64,000 bases of DNA from Calothrix sp. NIES-2098 (GCA_002368175.1 AP018172.1:4777001-4841000); one strand, 5' to 3'; positions 1 to 9,115 are shown, counted from the first letter of the stretch. The notes: generated from the sequence alone by a model not told the origin. Made by a program: numbers and translations.

Positions 1-63
1 TAAACTCCTGCCAGAAATGGCTCAACTTTCCACAAAATCTTAAATCTCAAATTCTAAAATCTG

Positions 64-1320
64 ATGAGTGCAGAAGTTATTTGTGTTGGTACAGAAATGC
101 TGTTAGGAGATATCCTTAACAGCAATGCGCAATTTCTAGCTAAACAATTAGCCCAGTTAGGTATTCCCCACCACTATCAAACCGTAGTCGGGGATAATCC
201 CGAACGAATCAAGCAAGTTATAGAAATTGCCACCTCAAGGGCGCAAATTTTGATTTTCACAGGTGGACTGGGCCCTACGCCAGATGACCTCACCTGCGAA
301 ACCATCGCTGATTTTTTTGGCGCTGCTTTGGTAGAAAGTGCCGAAATCATCGAAGATATAACTCAGAAGTTTGCGCAACGCGGTCGGGCGATGACCGTTA
401 ATAACCGCAAACAAGCTTTGATTCCGCAAGGTGCAGAAATTTTACCCAACCCTACAGGTACAGCACCTGGCATTATCTGGCAACCCCGTCCAAATGTCAC
501 TATTTTTACTTTTCCTGGCGTGCCATCGGAAATGTATCGGATGTGGGAAGAAACAGCAGTACCTTTTCTCAAAAGCCAAGGCTGGGGCAAAGAAATTATT
601 TACAGCCGGAGTTTAAGGTTTTGGGGAATTGGTGAATCTGCTTTGGCAGAAAAAGTAGCTCCTTTATTGGATTTGCCTAACCCCACAGTTGCGCCTTACG
701 CAGGCAATGGGGAGGTGAGACTCAGAGTTTCTGCTAAAGCCCCTTCACAAGCAGCAGCAACAGATTTGATTGCGCCTATTGAAAAACAAATCAAGGAAAT
801 TGCAGGCTTAGATTATTACGGCGTTGATAGTGAGACCTTAGCATCAGTAGTAGGTAAGTTATTGCAAGCTTCGGGAGAAACTTTATCAGTGGCAGAGTCC
901 TGTACTGGTGGTGGACTAGGGCAAATGTTGACTGAGATTTCTGGCAGTTCGGAATACTTTTGGGGTGGAGTAATTTCTTATGACAACTCCGTGAAAGTGG
1001 GTTTGTTAGGAGTGAACCCAGACGACTTGGCTAAATATGGTGCTGTTAGTGCTACTGTTGCAGAGCAAATGGCAATGGGAGTAAAAACCCGCCTCTCTAC
1101 CACTTGGGGATTGGGTGTGACTGGTATTGCTGGCCCAACTGGCGGAACGGAAACTAAGCCTGTGGGTTTGGTTTACATTGGTTTAGCCGGGCCAAAAGAT
1201 GAAGTCGCCAGTTTTGAGTATCGCTTTGGGACAACCCGAAATCGATCTTATATTCGTTATGTCAGCGCCTGTGCAGCATTGGATGCGCTGCGACGGAGGT
1301 TATTGACGAGCCAGTCTTGA
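64..1320 (+). CDS. cinA: CinA-family nicotinamide-nucleotide amidase
   Basis: The 418-residue protein has the full CinA architecture. An N-terminal MoaB/MogA-like domain (about residues 1-170) carries GTEMLLGDILNSN and GGLGPTPDD. A C-terminal amidase domain (about 255-415) carries the catalytic-serine motif VAESCTGG and the GVTGIAGPTGG loop. The family hydrolyses nicotinamide mononucleotide and related pyridine nucleotides in the cytoplasm, and it is historically linked to competence and DNA damage. The length is normal and the ATG at 64 gives a full-length N-terminus. The gene stands alone: the next gene on this strand begins 860 bases later. Identification is firm, but the physiological role in cyanobacteria is less certain. 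Confidence 0.95.
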   Translation: MSAEVICVGTEMLLGDILNSNAQFLAKQLAQLGIPHHYQTVVGDNPERIKQVIEIATSRAQILIFTGGLGPTPDDLTCETIADFFGAALVESAEIIEDITQKFAQRGRAMTVNNRKQALIPQGAEILPNPTGTAPGIIWQPRPNVTIFTFPGVPSEMYRMWEETAVPFLKSQGWGKEIIYSRSLRFWGIGESALAEKVAPLLDLPNPTVAPYAGNGEVRLRVSAKAPSQAAATDLIAPIEKQIKEIAGLDYYGVDSETLASVVGKLLQASGETLSVAESCTGGGLGQMLTEISGSSEYFWGGVISYDNSVKVGLLGVNPDDLAKYGAVSATVAEQMAMGVKTRLSTTWGLGVTGIAGPTGGTETKPVGLVYIGLAGPKDEVASFEYRFGTTRNRSYIRYVSACAALDALRRRLLTSQS

Positions 1321-2180
1321 TGAAAAAGACAAGGAGGACAAGGGAAGGAGGATAATTAATTCTCTTAACTTTGTACTCAGTACTCAGCACTCAGCGCATT
1401 CAAGCTAAATCGATTGCAGGGGGATTTTAACCCCTGTAATGGTAAACCACCAAATCTTTGATTTGATGGGGATTTTAAAATCTTGGGCAAACTGTTTTTT
1501 GCTTCTGCCACGCTAGTTAATACCAGTCTGCCCAAGCTGGGAGACCCCTCCTCTGCCTCTGCCTTGGTTTCACACAGAGTTAATGTCTGTTTTAGCAAGA
1601 GTTTGTGAGAGTTCCCTACAATTTGGGTATTTTTTGATTGACAGTTCCCAACCTAGTGTTTGTTTCCCTTGTTTACATAAGTTAACGAATCTCATGGCCA
1701 ATCATAGATTCACATAATGGTTATTATTAATAATTTCCGCTAGTTATGACTGAAAATGTCATATAAATAATCTGAAAAATATGCATTCATAGTATCTAAA
1801 TAATTAAAACAATAGAATAAAACTTATATATTAGAACTTTGCAACGACTTTAGAACTGATAGATAAAATTTTACTTATATAACCAATCTAATATTTATTT
1901 AAGATTCATCTATCCAAAGTTAACCATTTGCATCTGAAAGCTTGTAAACTAATTTCAACAAGTTAAGTGATACGTCGCCAGTTGCCCAGACTCTAATCTA
2001 TCCATTCCCAAATTTTTTTTGATAACCACAGCATTTGCGATCGCCATTTCTTTTAGGAATGACGAAAATCTGTGTACCTAAAAACGAACAAATAACAATT
2101 AAGACGCGCAAGAAATGCTTTATTTTCTTGTCTTAATTGTCATACAAAAAAACTTAAATTTCACTTTTAAGGAGACATAC
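1321..2180. other. Long intergenic region upstream of nrtA
   Basis: This 860-base stretch contains no convincing gene. It holds heptameric ACTCAGT/ACTCAGC repeats around 1373-1395, a small hairpin (CAGGGG/CCCCTG at 1417-1422 and 1431-1436) that could end cinA transcription, and an AT-rich part from about 1690 that probably contains the nrt promoter. Reading by eye found no perfect NtcA box (GTA-N8-TAC), although nrt operons are normally NtcA-controlled. The short open frame at 1377-1598 (minus) lies in repeat-rich sequence and was not accepted. Confidence 0.6.
2095..2140 (+). promoter_or_regulatory. Hairpin in nrtA leader
   Basis: Bases 2095-2104 pair with 2131-2140 (ACAATTAAGA/TCTTAATTGT). 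After a 4-base bulge (CGCG), 2109-2115 pairs with 2124-2130 (CAAGAAA/TTTCTTG), leaving an 8-base loop. The structure ends 40 bases before the nrtA start codon. No U-run follows, so it is not an ordinary intrinsic terminator. It may shape the nrt mRNA leader or be an operator; either role is inference. Confidence 0.55.
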
Positions 2181-3560
2181 ATGACAGAATTTTTCAATCA
2201 ATTTTCTCGCCGTAAATTTATCTTAACAGCTGGAGTTTCTGCTGGTGCTGTGTTACTGAAAGGCTGCTTGGGCAATCCTCCTGAGAACCTCAGCAGTGGT
2301 GGAACTACAAAATCAGCAGTTCAAGAAGTAGCGAATATTAGCCCCGAACAAAAACCAGAAACTACTACAGTCAAGCTGGGATATATCCCAATTGTGGAAG
2401 CAGCACCGCTAATTATTGCTAAAGAGAAAGGCTTTTTTGCTAAGTATGGCATGAGCAATGTAGAACTTTCTAAGCAAGCTTCTTGGGGTTCAGCCAGAGA
2501 TAATGTGGAAATTGGCTCGGCTGGTGGTGGAATTGATGGCGGTCAATGGCAAATGCCAATGCCTCATTTAATCACAGAAGGTTTAATTACCAAGGGTAAT
2601 CAAAAAATTCCCATGTATGTTTTGGCGCAATTAATTACACATGGGAATGGAATTGCGATCGCAAATAAGCACCTAGGCAAAGGTGTTAGTTTACAATTGG
2701 CTAGTGCTAAGTCTTTATTTAAAGAACTCAAATCTTCCACACCCTTCACCGCCGCCTTCACCTTCCCCCACGTCAACCAAGATTTTTGGATTCGCTACTG
2801 GTTAGCGGCTAGTGGGATAGATCCTGATACAGATGTAAAGTTGCTCACCGTACCTTCGGCGCAAACTGTTGCCAACATGAAGACGGGAACAATGGATGCA
2901 TTTAGTACTGGCGACCCCTGGCCTTATCGTCTTGTCAACGACAAAATTGGCTATGTGGCAGCATTAACCGCAGAGATTTGGAAGAATCATCCAGAAGAAT
3001 ACCTGGCAATGCGGGCTGATTGGGTAGACAAAAATCCCAAAGCGACCAAAGCACTACTTAAAGGCGTCATGGAAGCGCAGCAATGGTTAGATAATTTTGA
3101 TAACCGCAAAGAAGCTGCTCAAATTCTCGCTGGTCGAAATTATTTTAATCTGCCCTCACCGGAAATTCTGGCAGCTCCATATCAAGGTAAATATGATATG
3201 GGTGATGGCCGCAAAATTGATGATAAATCAATGGCAGCTTACTACTGGAAAGATGAAAAAGGTAACGTTTCCTATCCCTACAAGAGCCACGATTTATGGT
3301 TTATCACAGAAAGCGTTCGTTGGGGATTTTTACCGAAAGATTACATCGCCAATAACGCTGCAAAAGCGAAAGAACTAATTAATAAAGTTAACCGCGAAGA
3401 TATTTGGAAAGAAGCTGCGAAAGAAGCAGGAATTGCGGCGGCTGATATTCCCACAAATACATCTCGTGGTGTGGAAGAGTTTTTTGATGGGGTGAAGTTT
3501 GACCCAGAAAAACCAGAAGAATATCTCAAGAGTCTCAAGATTAAAAAAGTGAGTGTTTAG
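2181..3560 (+). CDS. nrtA: Nitrate/nitrite ABC transporter substrate-binding lipoprotein NrtA
   Basis: NrtA captures nitrate and nitrite outside the plasma membrane and delivers them to the NrtBCD transporter. The start at 2181 is chosen over an in-frame ATG at 2115 because AAGGAG lies just upstream and the resulting N-terminus is a twin-arginine signal (SRRKF, residues 9-13) ending in a lipobox with Cys29. The 459-residue protein has the NMT1/NrtA-like fold, with the QASWGSARDN and MPMPHLI segments and an internal FTFPHVNQDFWIRYWLAA block. Neighbouring nrtBCD fix the pathway. The paralogue CmpA (bicarbonate) is the main alternative, but overall similarity as I recall it favours nostocalean NrtA. 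Confidence 0.92.
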   Translation: MTEFFNQFSRRKFILTAGVSAGAVLLKGCLGNPPENLSSGGTTKSAVQEVANISPEQKPETTTVKLGYIPIVEAAPLIIAKEKGFFAKYGMSNVELSKQASWGSARDNVEIGSAGGGIDGGQWQMPMPHLITEGLITKGNQKIPMYVLAQLITHGNGIAIANKHLGKGVSLQLASAKSLFKELKSSTPFTAAFTFPHVNQDFWIRYWLAASGIDPDTDVKLLTVPSAQTVANMKTGTMDAFSTGDPWPYRLVNDKIGYVAALTAEIWKNHPEEYLAMRADWVDKNPKATKALLKGVMEAQQWLDNFDNRKEAAQILAGRNYFNLPSPEILAAPYQGKYDMGDGRKIDDKSMAAYYWKDEKGNVSYPYKSHDLWFITESVRWGFLPKDYIANNAAKAKELINKVNREDIWKEAAKEAGIAAADIPTNTSRGVEEFFDGVKFDPEKPEEYLKSLKIKKVSV

Positions 3561-3715
3561 TTAAGAATCAAGAGTCAAAAGTCAAAAGTCAAGAGTCAAA
3601 AGTCAAAATTTATTTGCTACCTCGATTTATTACAGGACAAATGACTAATGACCAATGACAAATATCAAACACCAAGTACCAAATACCAATAGCCAAATAC
3701 CCAATTAAGAGGAGA
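3561..3715. repeat. Heptameric short tandem repeats between nrtA and nrtB
   Basis: The spacer consists largely of degenerate 7-base units such as AGTCAAA/AGTCAAG (3568-3606), followed by ATGACTA/ATGACCA/ATGACAA and CCAAATA variants. These are the STRR family common between genes of filamentous cyanobacteria. A ribosome-binding site (AGGAG, about 3711-3715) for nrtB follows directly. Confidence 0.75.
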
Positions 3716-3724
3716 TAACAGTTT

Positions 3725-4564
3725 ATGACAATTGCCCAAAAGCGCCCTGCAAGTCCTAGATTTGATAACAGCTTCATATCCCGTTTCCAAAAGCAATTTC
3801 CGAATGTTGTCCCACCTGCGATCGCAATTATTATATTTCTGGCTGTGTGGCAACTGTTTGCTTTGACTCCTGGCGCAACATTACCGGGGCCAGTTCAAGT
3901 AATCGCAGATACCTGGATATTAATTTTGTATCCCTTCTATGACAAAGGTGGCACTGATAAAGGTCTTTTTTGGCAGATTTGGGCAAGTCTACAACGGGTT
4001 GCTATTAGTTACACACTAGCGGCAATTGTTGGTATTGGCTTGGGTATTTTGATTGGGGTGAATAAAACAATGTCTAAAGCTTTAGACCCCATCTTTCAGT
4101 TATTGCGGACTGTACCACCTCTAGCTTGGGTGCCAATTTCCTTGGCAGCTTTACGGCAAAACGAACCAGCAGCTTTATTCGTAATTTTTATCACAGCAAT
4201 TTGGCCGATATTAATTAATACGGCTGTGGGTGTAACTCAAATTCCCCAAGATTACAACAACGTTGCCAAAGTTCTGCAATTAAGCCGCAAAGACTATTTC
4301 ATTAATATTCTGATTCCTGCTGCTTTACCCTACATTTTCACAGGTTTAAGAATTGCGATTGGTTTGGCTTGGTTAGCGATTATCGCCGCAGAAATTGTGA
4401 TGTCCGGTATTGTCGGCATTGGCTTCTTTATCTGGGATGCTTATCAAAATAATGACGTGAGTGAAGTGATTTTGGCTCTAGTTTATATCGGTGTTGTTGG
4501 TTTGCTCCTCGATAAATTAATGGCTTGGTTACAAAATCTAATATTGCCAGCAGAACAGAAGTAA
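3725..4564 (+). CDS. nrtB: Nitrate ABC transporter permease NrtB
   Basis: NrtB is the membrane channel subunit of the nitrate/nitrite importer. The 279-residue protein has about six hydrophobic segments and the BPD_transp_1 fold. Its EAA-type cytoplasmic loop lies near residues 175-215, where ATPase subunits dock (AKVLQLSRKDYFINILIPAALPY region). The length is typical. The ATG at 3725 is preceded by AGAGGAG. It sits 164 bases after nrtA and 93 before nrtC, both spacers being made of repeats rather than promoters that can be recognised. Co-transcription with the other nrt genes is expected. Confidence 0.93.
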   Translation: MTIAQKRPASPRFDNSFISRFQKQFPNVVPPAIAIIIFLAVWQLFALTPGATLPGPVQVIADTWILILYPFYDKGGTDKGLFWQIWASLQRVAISYTLAAIVGIGLGILIGVNKTMSKALDPIFQLLRTVPPLAWVPISLAALRQNEPAALFVIFITAIWPILINTAVGVTQIPQDYNNVAKVLQLSRKDYFINILIPAALPYIFTGLRIAIGLAWLAIIAAEIVMSGIVGIGFFIWDAYQNNDVSEVILALVYIGVVGLLLDKLMAWLQNLILPAEQK

Positions 4565-4567
4565 TCA

Positions 4568-4617
4568 TTAGTCATTAGTCATTGGTATTTTGCTAATGAC
4601 CAATGACTAATGACTAA
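4568..4617. repeat. Perfect 19-bp inverted repeat between nrtB and nrtC
   Basis: Bases 4568-4586 (beginning TTAGTCATTAGTCATTGG) are exactly complementary to 4599-4617, with a 12-base loop. The arms are built from the heptamer ATTAGTC, so the hairpin arose from short tandem repeats present in both orientations. No U-run follows. In the nrt transcript it would form a stable intercistronic stem that could affect mRNA decay or differential expression. Confidence 0.85.
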
Positions 4618-4657
4618 AACAAATAACAAACACCAAATGCCAAAGGACAAATGACAA

Positions 4658-6661
4658 ATGAGCGTATTCGTTGCTGTCGATCAAATTGATAAGGTTTTTG
4701 AGTTAACTGGTGGTGGTCAGTATATAGCCCTGAAAGGAATTGACTTACAAATTAAAAAAGGTGAGTTTGTTTCTTTAATTGGTCACTCTGGTTGTGGTAA
4801 ATCAACGCTATTAAATATGATTGCTGGGTTGGATTTACCATCTGAAGGTGTGGTTACTTTGGAAGGACAAAAAATCACCAGACCTGGCCCAGACCGGATG
4901 GTAGTATTCCAAAATTATTCCTTACTTCCTTGGCGGACAGTTAGAGAAAATATCGCCTTGGCTGTAGACTCAGTAATGAAGGGAATGCCAGCGGCGGAAC
5001 GCAAAGCCGTTGTAGAAAAACATATAGATATGGTGGGTTTGCGTCCCCATGCTGATAAACAGCCGGGAATGTTATCTGGGGGACAAAAACAGCGTGTGGC
5101 GATCGCGCGCGCTTTGGCAATTCGCCCTAAACTATTATTGCTAGATGAACCTTTTGGTGCTTTAGATGCACTCACACGCGGAAATTTGCAAGAACAACTG
5201 ATGCAAATCTGCGAAGAAAATGAAGTCACTGCGGTAATGGTGACACATGACGTAGATGAAGCAGTGTTGTTATCTGACAGAATTGTGATGTTGACCAATG
5301 GCCCCGAATCCAAAATTGGTGACATCTTAGAAGTAGATATCCCCAGACCCCGCAAGCGCATGGAAGTAGTAGAACATCCCAGCTACTACAGTCTGCGGAG
5401 TGAGATGATTTACTTCCTCAACCAGCAGAAACGCATCAAGAAAATTCGGGCGCGGAAAACTGCGAATATTTCCCGTCATGGCTTAGAAAAAGTTAACTTA
5501 GAAATTGGCTTTTTACCACTCAGCGCCTGCGCCCCCTTGGCCATTGCGAAAGAAAAAGGCTTTTTTGCCAAGCATGGTTTAGATGAAGTCAACTTAGTCA
5601 GAGAAACTAGCTGGCGCGGGATTGAAGATGGGATCGCTGGCGGTTACTTAGATGCTGCTCAAATGCCTTCGGGTATGCCAATGTGGTTAACATTGGGCGG
5701 ACATAAAAACCAACCGCTACCCGTTGTCAGTTCCCTCACCATGACTCGTAACGGTAACGCCATTACCTTGGCAAAACGCTTTTACGACCAAGGTGTACAA
5801 AGCTTATCAGACTTTAAAAAATATCTCCAACGTACCCGCGAACAGAGGCACACAATGGGGGTAGTGCATCCCGCATCAATGCACAATTTACTGCTGCGTT
5901 ATTGGCTAGCGGCTGGGGGAATTGACCCCGATAGCGATGTGGATATGAAGACCATTCCCCCAGCGCAGATGGTAGCCGACTTACAAAATGGCAGTATTGA
6001 CGGTTACTGTGTGGGCGAACCTTGGAACTACCGCGCCGCCATTGAAGGTGTTGGCTTTACCGTTGCTACAGACTTAGAAGTATGGCTAGGACACCCCGGT
6101 AAAGTACTTGGCGTGCGGGAAGATTGGGCAGAAGCTTACCCCAATACCCACATTGCATTAACTAAAGCCTTACTAGAAGCTTGCGTTTACTGTGCAGATC
6201 CCAAAAATGCTGAGGAAATTAGAAGGATTACAGCCGGGCGAGATTATGTCAGTACAGATATAGAGTATATTCAACTCGAAGACCCCGAAGGCTTGACTTG
6301 TGACTTAGACCACCCACTACGGGATTACGCCCATCACCAATTTTATTCTGAGTCGGCAATCAATCGCCCCAGCCGTACCGAACAAATTTGGATTATGAGT
6401 CAACTAGCGCGGTGGGGTGATACTCCCTTCCCCAGAAACTGGGTAGAAGTTGTCGAAAGAGTTTGTCGAGTCCGCGTTTTCAGCACCGCAGCCAGAGAAT
6501 TAGGTTTGGATATTAGCTACACTCGCCAACCAATTCAGCTATTCGATGGTACACCTTTTAACGCTGACGATCCCATCTCTTATCTCAACAGCTTAGATAT
6601 TAAGCGCGACTTCTCCATTGCTGAAGTCATCCTCGATGCACCCAGAAGAACAGCAGCGTAG
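4658..6661 (+). CDS. nrtC: Nitrate ABC transporter ATPase fused to NrtA-like regulatory domain, NrtC
   Basis: NrtC is one of two ATPases of the importer. Residues 1-260 form an ABC ATPase with Walker A GHSGCGKST (42-50), signature LSGGQ (139-143) and Walker B LLLLDEP (159-165). Residues from about 275 to 667 are homologous to NrtA, with the LGFLPLSACAPLAIAKEKGFF-type opening and the WIRYWLAA-like block written here as LRYWLAAGG. In characterised cyanobacteria this C-terminal domain mediates ammonium-dependent inhibition of uptake. The length (667) is standard for NrtC and also for its bicarbonate paralogue CmpC. An unusual 598-base spacer separates it from nrtD. Confidence 0.93.
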   Translation: MSVFVAVDQIDKVFELTGGGQYIALKGIDLQIKKGEFVSLIGHSGCGKSTLLNMIAGLDLPSEGVVTLEGQKITRPGPDRMVVFQNYSLLPWRTVRENIALAVDSVMKGMPAAERKAVVEKHIDMVGLRPHADKQPGMLSGGQKQRVAIARALAIRPKLLLLDEPFGALDALTRGNLQEQLMQICEENEVTAVMVTHDVDEAVLLSDRIVMLTNGPESKIGDILEVDIPRPRKRMEVVEHPSYYSLRSEMIYFLNQQKRIKKIRARKTANISRHGLEKVNLEIGFLPLSACAPLAIAKEKGFFAKHGLDEVNLVRETSWRGIEDGIAGGYLDAAQMPSGMPMWLTLGGHKNQPLPVVSSLTMTRNGNAITLAKRFYDQGVQSLSDFKKYLQRTREQRHTMGVVHPASMHNLLLRYWLAAGGIDPDSDVDMKTIPPAQMVADLQNGSIDGYCVGEPWNYRAAIEGVGFTVATDLEVWLGHPGKVLGVREDWAEAYPNTHIALTKALLEACVYCADPKNAEEIRRITAGRDYVSTDIEYIQLEDPEGLTCDLDHPLRDYAHHQFYSESAINRPSRTEQIWIMSQLARWGDTPFPRNWVEVVERVCRVRVFSTAARELGLDISYTRQPIQLFDGTPFNADDPISYLNSLDIKRDFSIAEVILDAPRRTAA

Positions 6662-6751
6662 GGAGAATTCAAAATAATTTTCTCAGTGTTTAATGCTGGA
6701 GGGCATCCTCAGCCCTCATTTTTCTAGACTTAGAAGTTTTTGAATTTCACG

Positions 6752-7087
6752 AATGAGGCTAATAACTCCATTAATGAAGCTCAGAACTCCATTAATGAGG
6801 CTCAGAACTCCATTAATGAGGCTCAGAACTCCGTTAATGAGGCTAATAACTCCGTTAATGAGGCTAATAACTCCATTAATGAGGCTCAGAACTCCGTTAA
6901 TGAGGCTAATAACTCCATTAATGAGGCTCAGAACTCCGTTAATGAGGCTAATAACTCCGTTAATGAGGCTCAGAACTCCATTAATGAGGCTAATAACTCC
7001 ATTAATGAGGCTAATAACTCCGTTAATGAGGCTCAGAACTCCATTAATGAGGCTAATAACTCCGTTAATGAGGCTAATAACTCCATT
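6752..7087. repeat. 21-bp tandem repeat array A (16 units) inside the nrt operon
   Basis: There are sixteen head-to-tail 21-base units built on AATGAGGCT, then AAT or CAG, then AACTCC and A/G plus TT. Variation is almost confined to two sites (AAT versus CAG, and CATT versus CGTT). Because 21 is a multiple of three and the unit lacks stops, frames on both strands stay open (for example 6740-7246 plus and 6716-7126 minus). They encode monotonous NSINEA- or LINGV-type repeats with no start context, so I regard the array as non-coding. The flanks 6662-6751 and 7088-7259 hold no gene. Confidence 0.9.
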
Positions 7088-7259
7088 AATCAGTCTCAAA
7101 ACTTCAACTCTAACAGGACATACCAAAAAATCTTTCTAAAACCCTTTTCCTTCGTGTCCTTCGCGCCTTTGTGGTTCGTTTTCCTTTTTCTTAATTCGCC
7201 CCGTAACTGCTCAATCAGCCTTTCAACCTCAACCTCAGCTGTTTAACTCCACAATCACC

Positions 7260-8111
7260 ATGCAAAACCGCAATTTAAGATTAGCCGAAAGAACAACATT
7301 AGCAACTGGAATCAGCAATCGCCAACCTTTCCTAGAGATTAGAGACGTTTCCAAAGTCTACCCCACCAAAAAAGGCCCCTTCACCGTACTCGACGGCGTA
7401 AACCTCAACGTCGAACAAGGCGAATTTATTTGCGTAATCGGTCACTCTGGCTGCGGTAAATCAACCCTCCTGAACATGGTATCGGGTTTTAACTTTCCCA
7501 CCTCAGGACAAGTACTGCTAGAAGGACAACCCATCACCAAACCAGGCCCAGATCGGATGGTTGTCTTCCAAAACTATGCCCTACTCCCTTGGCGGACTGC
7601 ATTTGAAAATATTTATCTAGCTGTAAACGCAGTTTACCCCGAAAAACCAGAAGCCCAAAAAAGAGCGATCGTCCGCGAACATTTGGCAATGGTGGGACTC
7701 GCTGATGCGATGGACAAAAAGCCAATGCAAATGTCCGGTGGTATGAGACAGCGCGTTTCTATCGCCCGTGCTTTGGCAATTCGTCCCAAAGTTCTAATTT
7801 TAGACGAACCTTTTGGGGCATTAGATGCAATTACCAAAGAAGAATTACAAGAAGAATTACTAAAAATTTGGGGTGATAACCGCTGCACAGTGCTGATGAT
7901 TACCCATGACATTGATGAAGCACTGTTTTTAGCAGACAAATTGGTAATGATGACCAATGGCCCCCACGCCAAGATTGGGGAAGTCTTGGAAATTCCCTTT
8001 GGGCGTCCACGCGATCGCGCCCGCATCATGGAAGATCCACAATATTACAAGCTGCGGAACTATGCCCTAGACTTCCTATTTAACAGATTTGCCCACGACG
8101 ACGTAGGGTAA
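7260..8111 (+). CDS. nrtD: Nitrate ABC transporter ATPase NrtD
   Basis: NrtD is the second, single-domain ATPase of the nitrate/nitrite importer and pairs with NrtC at the NrtB permease. The 283-residue protein shows Walker A GHSGCGKST (61-69), a Q-loop in VVFQNYALLPW, the signature MSGGMRQR, Walker B VLILDEP and the switch histidine in MITHDIDEA. Length and N-terminal extension are typical of NrtD. It follows nrtC by 598 bases filled mainly by repeat array A, so transcription must pass through the array unless a local promoter exists. The operon ends here: no narB follows. Confidence 0.93.
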   Translation: MQNRNLRLAERTTLATGISNRQPFLEIRDVSKVYPTKKGPFTVLDGVNLNVEQGEFICVIGHSGCGKSTLLNMVSGFNFPTSGQVLLEGQPITKPGPDRMVVFQNYALLPWRTAFENIYLAVNAVYPEKPEAQKRAIVREHLAMVGLADAMDKKPMQMSGGMRQRVSIARALAIRPKVLILDEPFGALDAITKEELQEELLKIWGDNRCTVLMITHDIDEALFLADKLVMMTNGPHAKIGEVLEIPFGRPRDRARIMEDPQYYKLRNYALDFLFNRFAHDDVG

Positions 8112-8235
8112 AACCTCCCCACACCGAAAGGTTAGCATTCAGTCAAAAGTAAAAGGTAAAGTCCACCCAACCGCTTGCCTTTTATTTTTGACTTTTTTTA
8201 TCAGATATAAGGAACGTGAAGCAAAAATGCAGCGC

Positions 8236-8269
8236 AGATCCCCGACTTCTTGGAAGAAGCCGGGGATCT
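8236..8269. terminator. Hairpin downstream of nrtD (GATCCCCG-type repeat)
   Basis: AGATCCCCG...CTTCTT pairs with AAGAAG...CGGGGATCT across 8236-8269, a near-perfect palindrome. A related hairpin (AGCCCCGACTT/AAGCCGGGGCT) occurs at 18362-18390, so this is a dispersed element that also serves as a transcription stop. It lies 125 bases after nrtD and is followed by TTAATTTT. Confidence 0.65.
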
Positions 8270-8331
8270 TAATTTTCACGCATATTTCACCTGTAATGGA
8301 CTCAGCCAAATAACAAATGACCGAGGATTCC

Positions 8332-9030
8332 TCAATCACAACCACTTTTTAAATGCAACATAACAGCAGCTGAAAGTCCATCCCAAAGAGGAGTATTCAC
8401 ATCAGCTTCTCTGAGGGCTTCTGCTGTCCAACTATTACAATTCCTTAATATTGAATAACTACCCAAAGCATCATAAAAGCCAGCATTAGTAGTATGACCA
8501 TTACCAATGCGGATGACTCTACCTACATTGTCTAGCTTAAAAGTAGCTTGGATAAATTTTATTAACTGCAAATAATTATTTTTATCAACTTTAATACATT
8601 TAACTTGTAGATAATCTGGTATTGATTGATAACCCTGAATATATATAACAGAAGGAGTGGGTAGAAATAAAGCTCTCAAAGTCGTAGACAATCGTAAATC
8701 TGCCACAGAAGGAGTTGACATATAAAAGTCGCGATCGCCCCAACCAAAACTTAAATAATTATAATTATCTGAATTATCTATGCCAATTCCCTCTACAGAT
8801 ATATGCTCGTGCCAATTAAAAACATAATTCTTCGTTTGTAAAATTATATTAGAATGAATACCTGTATTAGAAATACAAATATCCAAATTACAATTATCTT
8901 TCGGCTGATAACTCCATTTCCTAGGGATGAATACACCAATAGCTAATAAAGCTAAACTAGATAAACACAATCTAAAAAAATAACGTTTATATAAAAAACA
9001 GCGAGCAAGTAAATTCTTAGTAAATTTCAT
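8332..9030 (-). CDS. TIGR02117/DUF2459-like conserved membrane-anchored protein
   Basis: This 232-residue protein begins with basic residues and one hydrophobic segment (about 17-35), suggesting a membrane anchor or signal peptide. The rest faces the outside. It shows the family hallmarks: a CISNTGIHSNI opening, LSFGWGDRDFYMSTP near the middle, and a late CNSWTAEALREADV motif. The family (called urease-region conserved hypothetical) has no established function; the conserved Cys/His/Asp pattern suggests a hydrolase-like fold, but that is inference. It is transcribed away from the lipid kinase at 9116, with which it may share a divergent promoter region of 85 bases. Confidence 0.75.
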   Translation of the reverse strand: MKFTKNLLARCFLYKRYFFRLCLSSLALLAIGVFIPRKWSYQPKDNCNLDICISNTGIHSNIILQTKNYVFNWHEHISVEGIGIDNSDNYNYLSFGWGDRDFYMSTPSVADLRLSTTLRALFLPTPSVIYIQGYQSIPDYLQVKCIKVDKNNYLQLIKFIQATFKLDNVGRVIRIGNGHTTNAGFYDALGSYSILRNCNSWTAEALREADVNTPLWDGLSAAVMLHLKSGCD

Positions 9031-9115
9031 AACAGCCCCAACAGTTTATTTCATTAAGTTCCCGTAGGTGTAGAGATTGATAATTCGACATCTAACAATA
9101 TAAAAGGTAATACTC

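Noticed and set aside
1377..1598. 73-residue minus frame downstream of cinA
   Set aside because: It overlaps heptamer repeats and a hairpin and has no recognisable protein features.
6716..7246. Open reading frames of 128-168 residues on both strands through array A
   Set aside because: They exist because a 21-bp stop-free unit keeps frames open. The products are low-complexity, strands and frames are equally open, and no ribosome-binding site is evident.
2181..8111. Bicarbonate transporter cmpABCD instead of nrtABCD
   Set aside because: The paralogues are close, but the binding protein as a whole resembles nostocalean NrtA. I cannot exclude it fully without alignment of ligand residues.
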